From Minisyncoccota bacterium (GTDB lineage Bacteria > Patescibacteriota > Minisyncoccia > Moranbacterales > GCA-2747515): a stretch of DNA of 10,302 nt. The notes under the pieces are model-generated. The model had not been told where the DNA came from. It ran no database searches and worked only from the letters and a program-made list of their open reading frames with translations. The position numbers and the translations under genes are program-made. Below are positions 5,782 to 10,302 of this stretch, one piece after another. The first letter of the stretch is position 1. Every line of letters begins with the position of its first letter. The stretch is taken from the NCBI GenBank assembly GCA_938044295.1, contig CALIRC010000030.1, positions 1-10,302 of the forward strand, written 5' to 3'.

Positions 5782-6189
5782 TTATCCAGTCTCCTGGGCT
5801 GTTGTATTATCTGTGGCACTAAGCCATCTCACAAGACTTCCCGATAGCCAAAAGACTAGTACAGCTCCTAGACCAAGCGCAACGTCAGTAGCGTCATAAA
5901 TTACAGTCCCAAAGCCGTGTGTAGATGTACCATCATCAGTAGTTGCGAACATTGCCACTATCATAAGTGGCACCCAAATACTTAACGCAACGATGTTTAT
6001 CTTGTTGAAAAGCTTCCAGGTCAGATTCATCGTTATAAAACCAAAAAGAATTCCAACTACCATCTGTGTTAGCGCTAGATGTAACGCAATTGGTAATTTT
6101 GCTTTGTAAAAAACTATGCAGATGAATACTGATAGCACAAAAAACAAAGGTGCCATCACTATTCCTGCGAATGCTTTAACTATTGTCAT
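5782..6189 (-). CDS. Four-helix membrane protein, unknown function
   Basis: This 135-residue protein has four predicted membrane helices: about 5-28 (KAFAGIVMAPLFFVLSVFIC...), 34-55, 63-83 and 100-124, with a short polar C-terminus rich in Thr and Gln. No catalytic or binding motif stands out; the only hydrophilic loop, FATTDDGTSTHGFGTVIYDATD (about 81-102), contains one His and several Asp. No family is recognised. The start is backed by GGAG eight bases upstream of ATG 6189, one of few clear ribosome binding sites here, and by the promoter at 6224-6252. It is a lone unit. Its promoter overlaps the point where a glycosylase remnant on the other strand loses homology, suggesting that this gene or its regulatory region replaced the front of that gene. 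Confidence 0.7.
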   Translation of the reverse strand: MTIVKAFAGIVMAPLFFVLSVFICIVFYKAKLPIALHLALTQMVVGILFGFITMNLTWKLFNKINIVALSIWVPLMIVAMFATTDDGTSTHGFGTVIYDATDVALGLGAVLVFWLSGSLVRWLSATDNTTAQETG

Positions 6190-6223
6190 TTCTTTAACTC
6201 CGTAGGCAGTTCAGTGTAGGTAA

Positions 6224-6252
6224 TGTATATCACGAATCTATATTTTCGTCAA
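6224..6252 (-). promoter_or_regulatory. Promoter of the 5782-6189 gene
   Basis: On the minus strand, TTGACG (6252-6247), a 17-base spacer and TATACA (6229-6224) with an upstream TGA giving an extended -10. The leader is about 30 bases and contains GGAG eight bases before ATG 6189. Confidence 0.55.
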
Positions 6253-6254
6253 AC

Positions 6255-6495
6255 GACAGGCAAATTTCTCGTCCATTTTTTATAATAGGAAGACTAGACG
6301 TAAATTTGATGTATAAGAAAGAAAACCTCACAAATACTGTAAAAAATTGGAAATCTTACGCTCCTGAATTCTATGTCCTTCCTCATCCATCACCAAGAAA
6401 CAACATCTGGTTTGAAAAAAAACTCATGGTTTGAAAAAATCTCGTACCTCAAATACAGAAAGAGATTAAAAAAGTCCTTACATAAGCGTTCTTAG
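6255..6495 (+). pseudogene. Uracil-DNA glycosylase family protein, C-terminal remnant with frameshift
   Basis: Translation shows FFIIGRLDVNLMYKKENLTN, then TVKNWKSYAPEFYVLPHPSP and RNNIWFEKK. The segment LPHPSPRNNIW is the conserved substrate-loop motif of a uracil-DNA glycosylase family, preceded by the usual NLT-x-TV-x-NW. In an A8 run (6415-6422) the frame shifts: with one A fewer it continues KNSWFEKISYLKYRKRLKKS, matching the family's C-terminal N-P-W-F-E-x-x-x-x-x-L-x-x-R region, and ends at TAG 6493-6495. As read, the frame hits TGA at 6433-6435. The N-terminal two thirds, including the catalytic part, is absent. The remnant's stop is followed at once by a repeat right arm. Enzymes of this type remove uracil from DNA; this copy cannot. 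An assembly error could explain the A8 shift but not the missing front. Confidence 0.75.
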
Positions 6496-6530
6496 GCCTT
6501 CTCCGTGTCGTGGACGCTAGTAGAACTTCT
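6496..6530. repeat. Palindromic intergenic repeat, copy 8 (right arm only)
   Basis: CTCCGTGTCGTGGACGCTAG then TAGAACTTCT is a second-type right arm, closest to copy 4. The left arm is not visible; the upstream bases are the end of the glycosylase remnant. A weak AAGTCCT / AGGCCTT pairing is all that remains of a central hairpin. Confidence 0.6.
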
Positions 6531-6557
6531 TATCTCACATGATTACCACTCTTTATA

Positions 6558-7151
6558 TCAGCTCATTTCTTTGATGTACTCCTCACCACATAGATCCATC
6601 ATTTCGACCATGACCATTTGAGCAGACTTATACGGACTGCTTGGCATGTCAGAGACAAATGTATACTTTTCATGTTTTGACTCCCATGTTTTCTGCAGCA
6701 GTATCTCTAACCCAGAAAACAACTGCCTCAAAATCCGATCTGATTCCATGCAATCTCTTTTGCTCATCTCCTTGTTGATGAACTCTGGACATCTAATATG
6801 TACTGTAAGCGGTCCCAGGTCATGACACAACATCTTCACTGCTGCATATCGTATACGACCATTTGTATCCTGTAAAAGGTGAAAAAACCACGGAAAATTT
6901 TCGTCCAGATCTTCCTCATCTGAGCGCAAAAAATAGATGATGGAGAGCGCATGCACAAAATCCTCCTGACGCCATGGTTCTCGCAAAAGGGAGTAAATTT
7001 CTCCAGCATTCGTAATTACATCCTTGATGTTACTATAATCTTCTGTTGTTTTCGTAGAAAAAGTTACTTTGTGAACGCTGCGCGCAGCTACACGACTCTC
7101 CTTTCGATCAGCAGTTAGTATCACATCAAAACACTTTTTGATTGAATTCAT
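6558..7151 (-). CDS. Helical protein, unknown function, operon partner of the phosphoribosyltransferase
   Basis: This 197-residue protein has no signal or membrane segment and is mostly predicted helix. Residues about 84-125 (NFPWFFHLLQDTNGRIRYAA then VKML) look like one HEAT-type helical pair, in which a D-x-x-x-x-V/I-R-x-x-A-x-x-x-L pattern is typical; more repeats are not clear. No catalytic motif is recognised. ATG 7151 lies two bases after the stop of the upstream gene, with GAGG seven bases before it, so the two are cotranscribed and probably translationally coupled. A role in the same process as the phosphoribosyltransferase is inferred from this arrangement only. The stop is 28 bases from repeat copy 8. 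Confidence 0.75.
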   Translation of the reverse strand: MNSIKKCFDVILTADRKESRVAARSVHKVTFSTKTTEDYSNIKDVITNAGEIYSLLREPWRQEDFVHALSIIYFLRSDEEDLDENFPWFFHLLQDTNGRIRYAAVKMLCHDLGPLTVHIRCPEFINKEMSKRDCMESDRILRQLFSGLEILLQKTWESKHEKYTFVSDMPSSPYKSAQMVMVEMMDLCGEEYIKEMS

Positions 7152-7153
7152 TT

Positions 7154-8125
7154 TTATACCTCACTAATAACATCAAACCCTTTGGCGCTTCCCGTAATCG
7201 CAAATCCGTACATCTTTGTATCTGTGGCAATTTTCTTGATGCTACATGCCACTTGATTGAGCGTTGCTCCAGATCCAACTGCATCATCGATCAAGAGTAC
7301 TCTCCCATGTGCTTTTTTGTCTACGACGACCATTGTGGCACTTGCATTGTCAATGCGGTCTGCAAGCTTGCTGAGTGTTTTTTGAGGAGTAACAATTTCA
7401 GTTCGTATTTTTTGTATTGTGATTTCTGGTATGTCCAATGCCAGGTATTCTTTGAAGACTTTCATGAACTGCACTTCTCGTTTTACCGTGGGTGGAATGA
7501 ACCCAACAGCATTGATTTTTTGATTTTCTAGGAGATCTAGGAGGGGTGACTTGATATGCTGCACCACTTCTTTCATTAGTTTTTTATCCTGGCTCTGTTT
7601 TGCGTAGAGAAGAAGTTGTCCTAGTTTTGTTTTGCCAAATATTTCCCATGCGTAGAAATCAGCGTAGTAGACATCTTCGAGACAAGTGTCACCTCCGAAG
7701 GTGTCAATGATTTTTTCTTTTCCTGAGATCAGTCCAGATTTTTTGCATTTCTGGTATTTTGTATATACATCCCTATATTCCTCTGATTTTTGTACAACAT
7801 TGAAATTTCGTTTTTTGCACCACTGCACAAATCCATCAACTCCCTCGATTCGCTCTCCCTCTGAGGTGACATAGAGGAAATTCTGTCCAAGTATTTTTCG
7901 TATCTGCTCGTCGACGGTATCTTCACTAAGTGAGCTCTGCACTCTGCCAATTGCATAGAATACCTGCGGCGGCCTTCCTCTTTTTGTGAGGATCTTCTCT
8001 TTTATTAACGTGGCAAGTTGCTTCCGCACTGCGCGGTCCGTAATCTCCAAAAAATCTGCAAGCTCTTTCCCGCTTACTTGACCATGCGTTTCAATGTAGG
8101 CAATGATTTTATCTCGTGTTTTCAT
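7154..8125 (-). CDS. Winged-helix regulator fused to a phosphoribosyltransferase domain
   Basis: This 323-residue protein has a winged helix-turn-helix at residues about 1-60 (MKTRDKIIAYIETHGQVSGK, then ELADFLEITDRAVRKQLATL and wing RGRPPQVFYAI). The C-terminal half is a type I phosphoribosyltransferase domain whose PRPP loop VLLIDDAVGSGATL (about 276-289) carries the D-D-x-x-x-[ST]-G-[AS]-T signature. A segment QKTLSKLADRIDNA before it matches the ComF-type flexible loop. The two domains suggest a regulator that senses PRPP or a nucleotide precursor, as in PurR of Bacillus, though it is not its orthologue. ATG 8125 is preferred over a longer reading to 8185 because a TTGAAA-17-TATAAT promoter ends seven bases before it. 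Inverted TAGGAACT half-sites cover that promoter, so autoregulation is likely. First gene of a two-gene operon. Confidence 0.85.
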   Translation of the reverse strand: MKTRDKIIAYIETHGQVSGKELADFLEITDRAVRKQLATLIKEKILTKRGRPPQVFYAIGRVQSSLSEDTVDEQIRKILGQNFLYVTSEGERIEGVDGFVQWCKKRNFNVVQKSEEYRDVYTKYQKCKKSGLISGKEKIIDTFGGDTCLEDVYYADFYAWEIFGKTKLGQLLLYAKQSQDKKLMKEVVQHIKSPLLDLLENQKINAVGFIPPTVKREVQFMKVFKEYLALDIPEITIQKIRTEIVTPQKTLSKLADRIDNASATMVVVDKKAHGRVLLIDDAVGSGATLNQVACSIKKIATDTKMYGFAITGSAKGFDVISEV

Positions 8126-8161
8126 AGTTCCTATTATACTAGGAACTAGGAACTTTTTCAA
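8126..8161 (-). promoter_or_regulatory. Promoter with overlapping operator of the HTH-phosphoribosyltransferase operon
   Basis: On the minus strand TTGAAA (8161-8156), a 17-base spacer and TATAAT (8138-8133) lie seven bases from ATG 8125, so the mRNA is leaderless or nearly so. AGTTCCTA (8126-8133) and TAGGAACT (8140-8147) form a perfect 8-bp inverted repeat around the -10, and a third half-site TAGGAACT (8147-8154) repeats directly in the spacer. A protein bound here would block RNA polymerase; the encoded winged-helix protein is the obvious candidate. Confidence 0.75.
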
Positions 8162-8230
8162 GTACAACACTTTCAGCTTTCTCATTTAACTACCTCAAAG
8201 GAAAATACTCTTTTTTCCGTGCGTTTCTCG

Positions 8231-8262
8231 ACTTGCGCCATGAGTGGGACTAGGTTGGAACC
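8231..8262. repeat. Palindromic intergenic repeat, copy 9 (right arm)
   Basis: ATGAGTGGGACTAGGTTGGAACC is a first-type right arm. Just before it, GGAAAA (8200-8205) pairs with TTTTCC (8213-8218), a weak terminator-like hairpin. No left arm is seen. The true stop of the broken kinase gene (8270-8272) starts eight bases to the right. Confidence 0.6.
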
Positions 8263-8269
8263 GTTTTAC

Positions 8270-8893
8270 CTATCTACCAAGCAACATTTTTACAACTCTA
8301 TCTGTATTCTCATTAAAATCTCCTTCCGACATCTCCACGTACTCATATCCAAAATTTTTAGCCTCTTCTTGAATCCATTTGCTGTATGCTATCAAAAATG
8401 TAGCAAAAGCAGCAATCTCCTCATCGGATAACTTATACCTACCAATCTAATCTTATGGATTATTCTGAGCAAACACTTTCATCTGCTCAGCTAGACCATC
8501 ATCTTGATAGCCTGCAAATACAGCGTTGTGAGTAATGCTTAAATTTGAAATCTGCGCAGGAAGAATTGCAATCCCCTCCAAAAGTAAATCTAGACTATTT
8601 CTGTTATACTCCTCAATATAATATGGTACGACACTCTTGAAAACCAATTCGGATTCATAGTTTTGAAGATGTATCACCTCATCTGTTTCGTCTTTGAAGA
8701 AATTGAAGTCCTGCTCTTTAAGCATGATGTTATCACATTTAGTGAGAGAAGCTAACTTCGCCCCATCTGAACAATCCCTCACAATTTCCCTCAGAGCATC
8801 TGTTGAAGTTGATGATATAGAACTTTCTTTCAAAAATTTTTTTAATATTGTAGTTTTTCCAGCTCTGGGTGAGCCACCGAGAAAATGTATTAT
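8270..8893 (-). pseudogene. P-loop kinase/ATPase, broken by two in-frame stops and a lost start codon
   Basis: A single minus-strand frame of about 207 codons encodes a P-loop protein. Near its start IIHFLGGSPRAGKTTILKKF carries the Walker A motif G-x-P-x-x-G-K-T-T, and LLLEGIAILPAQI matches the LEG-x-x-L-x-P segment of small 2-phosphoglycerate-kinase-like proteins. After FAQNNP the frame meets TAA (8455-8453) and TAG (8449-8447) one codon apart, then resumes IGRYKLSDEEIAAFATFLIA and SKWIQEEAKNFGYEY to TAG at 8272-8270. Homology continues on both sides in the same frame, so these are substitutions, not a frameshift. No ATG, GTG or TTG stands at the expected start; an ATA does (8893-8891), and TAG lies just upstream. 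The promoter remains at 8914-8922. The tail stops eight bases from repeat copy 9, showing the original gene boundaries. Confidence 0.75.
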
Positions 8894-8913
8894 ATTCTAT
8901 TTTAATTACTTTC

Positions 8914-8922
8914 AGTATAACA
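8914..8922 (-). promoter_or_regulatory. Extended -10 promoter of the broken kinase gene
   Basis: The minus strand reads TGTTATACT, an extended -10 with one change from consensus, fused to the left arm of repeat copy 10. It lies about 20 bases from the position where the kinase start codon is expected. Confidence 0.5.
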
Positions 8923-8948
8923 GGTTCCAACGTCCTATTCCCAGTCAC

Positions 8949-8977
8949 AAAAAAGCCCCATTTGATGGGACTTTTTT
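8949..8977. terminator. First terminator of composite repeat 10
   Basis: A six-A run, GCCCCAT-TTG-ATGGGAC stem-loop and six-T run, identical to the hairpin at 4505-4533 and able to work in both directions. Confidence 0.75.
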
Positions 8978-8984
8978 ATCTGAT

Positions 8985-9045
8985 CCGCGGATAGGATTTA
9001 CCCGACGCTGCGCTTTCGAGCATAAACTTCTCATCCTATCCGCGG
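8985..9045. repeat. 12-bp perfect inverted repeat with 37-base loop
   Basis: CCGCGGATAGGA (8985-8996) and TCCTATCCGCGG (9034-9045) are exact inverted copies flanking a loop that is visibly more GC-rich than its surroundings. No reading frame or known RNA is recognised in the loop. It sits exactly between the two terminator units of composite repeat 10. Confidence 0.7.
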
Positions 9046-9052
9046 CAAAGTA

Positions 9053-9093
9053 AGCAACAAAAAACAGTCCTTGTAGGGCTGTTTTTTGTTGCT
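9053..9093. terminator. Second terminator of composite repeat 10, downstream of the NUDIX gene
   Basis: AGCAACAAAAAACAGTCCT (9053-9071) pairs with AGGGCTGTTTTTTGTTGCT (9075-9093) over 19 bp with one G-T pair and a TGT loop. Runs of six A and six T flank the CAGTCC core, so it is effective on either strand. Confidence 0.85.
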
Positions 9094-9217
9094 GGCTCCG
9101 CGTCGTGGACTCTATTAGAACCTCATGCCCGCAGTATAAAACTGAAAAACCTACCAATGAAAGTTATTGGCGCATCCAATCCAAGGAATTGCAACGACCC
9201 TTTTCAATTTAGTAATT

Positions 9218-9688
9218 TTATCGACTAACATCTGGATCATACTGATTAACATACGAGTCAAAAAACTTTTCACCTGTATTTAATGCTTTAAGGTATATAG
9301 CCACAGGTGGAAATAATGGCTCAGGCAAATCTTCAAGATCAAACCACTGCCAGTCGGTTGTTTCCCTCGGGGCATTGTTACTTGGCTCTCCACTAACATA
9401 CTCAGCAGAAAACGAAATGTCGACATAGTGCTTTGGAGCCATGTCGGTAAAGTTATACAAACCCAAAAAGGAAGTATTTTTTACTACCAAATCATCGCCA
9501 GCCTCTTCCACAAGCTCTCTTAATGCGCCTGCCATAAGAGACTCACCCAATTCCAAGTGACCGCCGCCGCTACCCCAATAATTAGTAGCGTGATCACCCT
9601 TACGCTGATGGAGCATTACAAACTTTTTGTCGTCTTGTTCTTTTATTACGATTATACCAACGCCAACTTTAGGGACTATTTTACTCAT
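9218..9688 (-). CDS. NUDIX hydrolase
   Basis: This 156-residue protein contains the complete Nudix box G-x5-E-x7-R-E-U-x-E-E-x-G: G43, E49, R57-E58, E61-E62 and G64 within GHLELGESLMAGALRELVEE. The N-terminal strand VGVGIIVIKEQDDKKFVMLH and the aromatic NYWGSGGGHLE before the box fit the (d)NTP-pyrophosphatase branch, which hydrolyses nucleoside diphosphates linked to another group, often cleaning up modified nucleotides; the true substrate is not readable. Length is normal for a one-domain enzyme and all metal-binding glutamates are present. ATG 9688 is chosen over a TTG two codons earlier. A promoter at 9724-9731 gives a leader of about 30 bases containing a 13-base palindrome. The gene is alone between repeat copies 10 and 11. 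Confidence 0.93.
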   Translation of the reverse strand: MSKIVPKVGVGIIVIKEQDDKKFVMLHQRKGDHATNYWGSGGGHLELGESLMAGALRELVEEAGDDLVVKNTSFLGLYNFTDMAPKHYVDISFSAEYVSGEPSNNAPRETTDWQWFDLEDLPEPLFPPVAIYLKALNTGEKFFDSYVNQYDPDVSR

Positions 9689-9692
9689 AAAC

Positions 9693-9731
9693 AAGGTATT
9701 ACCTTATGTAATATGACGTATTCAGTATACA
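9693..9731 (-). promoter_or_regulatory. Promoter and leader palindrome of the NUDIX gene
   Basis: The minus strand reads TTGTATACT at 9732-9724, a -10 with TG directly in front, touching the left arm of repeat copy 11. In the leader, AAGGTA (9693-9698) and TACCTT (9700-9705) form a perfect inverted repeat with one central base, usable as an operator or a small RNA hairpin. Confidence 0.45.
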
Positions 9732-9816
9732 AGTTCCAACATTATATTACCAGTCAAAAAACAGCGCAATCATGCTGTTTTAAAGTCTGCTCCCTGAGTG
9801 GGACTAGGTTCGAACC
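9731..9816. repeat. Palindromic intergenic repeat, copy 11
   Basis: The left arm AAGTTCCAACATTATATTAC and right arm GCTCCCTGAGTGGGACTAGG then TTCGAACC (first type) pair at their ends as GTTC-AAC / GTT-GAAC. The centre AAAACAGC (9758-9765) / GCTGTTTT (9774-9781) is an 8-bp hairpin flanked by an A-run and a short T-run. The stop of the next leftward gene starts four bases after the right arm. Confidence 0.8.
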
Positions 9817-9819
9817 AAA

Positions 9820-10302
9820 TTACATAATCATCATCAGTGCCATGCCTGCCATAAGGATGTTCTCTCCAAGGGTTACACCTGTCATCGGGATCTTGAATAC
9901 TGCACCCATGCATGCACAAACAATCTTTTCGCCACGATAAAGGACCCGCAGCACACCAAGAGCACCGATACTCATAATGATAAAGGTAACAAAATTCACT
10001 GCAGCTGGCATAAAATTTACCAAATATCCAATCCCCAAGGCTATTTCAATAAAAGGATACGCCAGAGCATACGCTCGAGAGTGCTTTGCGATGAGATCGT
10101 ACTTTCTGTAGGCAGTTGCAAAGTGTGATAGCTTGATAAGCTTCAAGCTACCGAATATGAGAAAAAATGCCGCCATAAACATGCGCATAAATATTTCCCA
10201 CCCTCCACTAGTCACGTACATTGTGACTGCTGAAAAAGCTGTCACGACAATTGCTACGATGATCAGTGGTATGAAGTCCTTTATAGAGTACCGCTCTTTC
10301 AC
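9820..10302 (-). CDS. MauE/DoxX-family membrane protein (N-terminus possibly outside the window)
   Basis: The visible 160 residues have four membrane helices (about 10-30, 40-58, 80-98, 100-120) plus a final hydrophobic stretch. Near the C-terminus a C-A-C pair (C129, C131) sits in KIVCACMGAVFKIPMTGVTL then GENILM. This C-x-C-x-G-x-V-F-x-x-P-M-x-x-V-T-x-x-E-N motif is typical of MauE/DoxX-like redox-associated membrane proteins, often found after an N-terminal heavy-metal-associated domain. A role in thiol redox or metal handling at the inner membrane is inferred from family only. The frame is open at the right edge, where a GTG occupies the last three bases, so the real start and any metal-binding domain may lie outside. 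The TAA stop is four bases from repeat copy 11. Confidence 0.8.
   Translation of the reverse strand: MKERYSIKDFIPLIIVAIVVTAFSAVTMYVTSGGWEIFMRMFMAAFFLIFGSLKLIKLSHFATAYRKYDLIAKHSRAYALAYPFIEIALGIGYLVNFMPAAVNFVTFIIMSIGALGVLRVLYRGEKIVCACMGAVFKIPMTGVTLGENILMAGMALMMIM

Larger units (their letters stand above)
8922..9123. repeat. Palindromic intergenic repeat, copy 10 (composite, about 200 bp)
   Basis: The left arm and first terminator (8923-8978) are identical to copy 6. Where copy 6 goes into its right arm, this copy has a variant TGATCCGCGGATAGGATTTA, a 12-bp perfect inverted repeat and then a second, longer terminator before a normal second-type right arm (GCTCCGCGTCGTGGACTCTA then TTAGAACCTC). 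It appears to be two elements fused after loss of what lay between them, or one element with an insertion. The interval 9124-9217 to the NUDIX stop holds nothing recognised. Confidence 0.75.

Noticed and set aside
7142..7531. Plus-strand frame of 129 codons
   Set aside because: Antisense to the phosphoribosyltransferase domain; Cys/Phe/Tyr-rich composition and no promoter.
8447..8455. Reassigned stop codons
   Set aside because: All other genes in the window use TAA, TAG and TGA as terminators at sensible positions, including TGA at 3715 and 6558; two local substitutions are simpler.
8981..9050. tRNA gene on either strand
   Set aside because: Although its edge looks like a tRNA 3' end, no anticodon arm or D arm can be folded from the 37-base loop.
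8694..9053. Plus-strand frame of 119 codons
   Set aside because: It runs antisense through the broken kinase gene and then through the palindromic repeat, with no coherent protein character.
9151..9231. 26-codon minus-strand frame overlapping the NUDIX stop
   Set aside because: Too short, no ribosome binding site, and no recognised family; open length is within chance.
109..9816. CRISPR array
   Set aside because: The repeats are about 90 bp, diverged, internally palindromic and separated by whole genes of variable length; there are no uniform spacers and no cas genes.

Overview
This AT-rich window looks like a gene-dense accessory region from an uncultivated bacterium, most likely of the Candidate Phyla Radiation (Patescibacteria). 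That placement is inferred from gene style and content: small genes, many promoters only 6-7 bases from a start codon, few Shine-Dalgarno sites, a two-domain fibronectin III exoprotein, a MauE/DoxX membrane protein and a winged-helix phosphoribosyltransferase. No rRNA or ribosomal protein gene is present to confirm it.

Layout, left to right: N-terminus of a leftward aminoglycoside-phosphotransferase-like gene (1-93); leftward EamA transporter (188-1072); leftward one-helix membrane protein (1195-1449); rightward unknown soluble protein (1670-2176); leftward cold-shock protein (2519-2719) and TspO-like protein (2861-3577); leftward nucleotidyltransferase (3715-4461); rightward FN3 protein (4695-5492); leftward four-helix membrane protein (5782-6189); rightward remnant of a uracil-DNA glycosylase (6255-6495); leftward two-gene operon of an HTH-phosphoribosyltransferase and a helical protein (8125 to 6558); leftward broken P-loop kinase (8893 to 8270); leftward NUDIX hydrolase (9688 to 9218); leftward MauE/DoxX protein running off the right edge (10302 to 9820).

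The dominant signal is not a gene. Almost every gene is separated from the next by a member of one family of roughly 90-bp imperfect palindromes. Each full copy has outer arms ending in GGTTCNAAC / GTTNGAACC, two recurring right-arm types, and a variable centre that usually folds as a bidirectional rho-independent terminator. Leftward genes typically stop inside or within a few bases of the right arm. A -10 box for the next leftward gene sits directly on the left arm. So the region reads as modules of promoter, single gene and structured repeat, with unrelated cargo. This resembles an integron cassette array with attC-like sites, but no integrase is in view and the core does not match the classical consensus exactly. 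A genome-wide family of terminator-carrying palindromes explains the same data. Two decayed cargo genes (glycosylase and kinase) and one possible tail fragment fit a high-turnover region.
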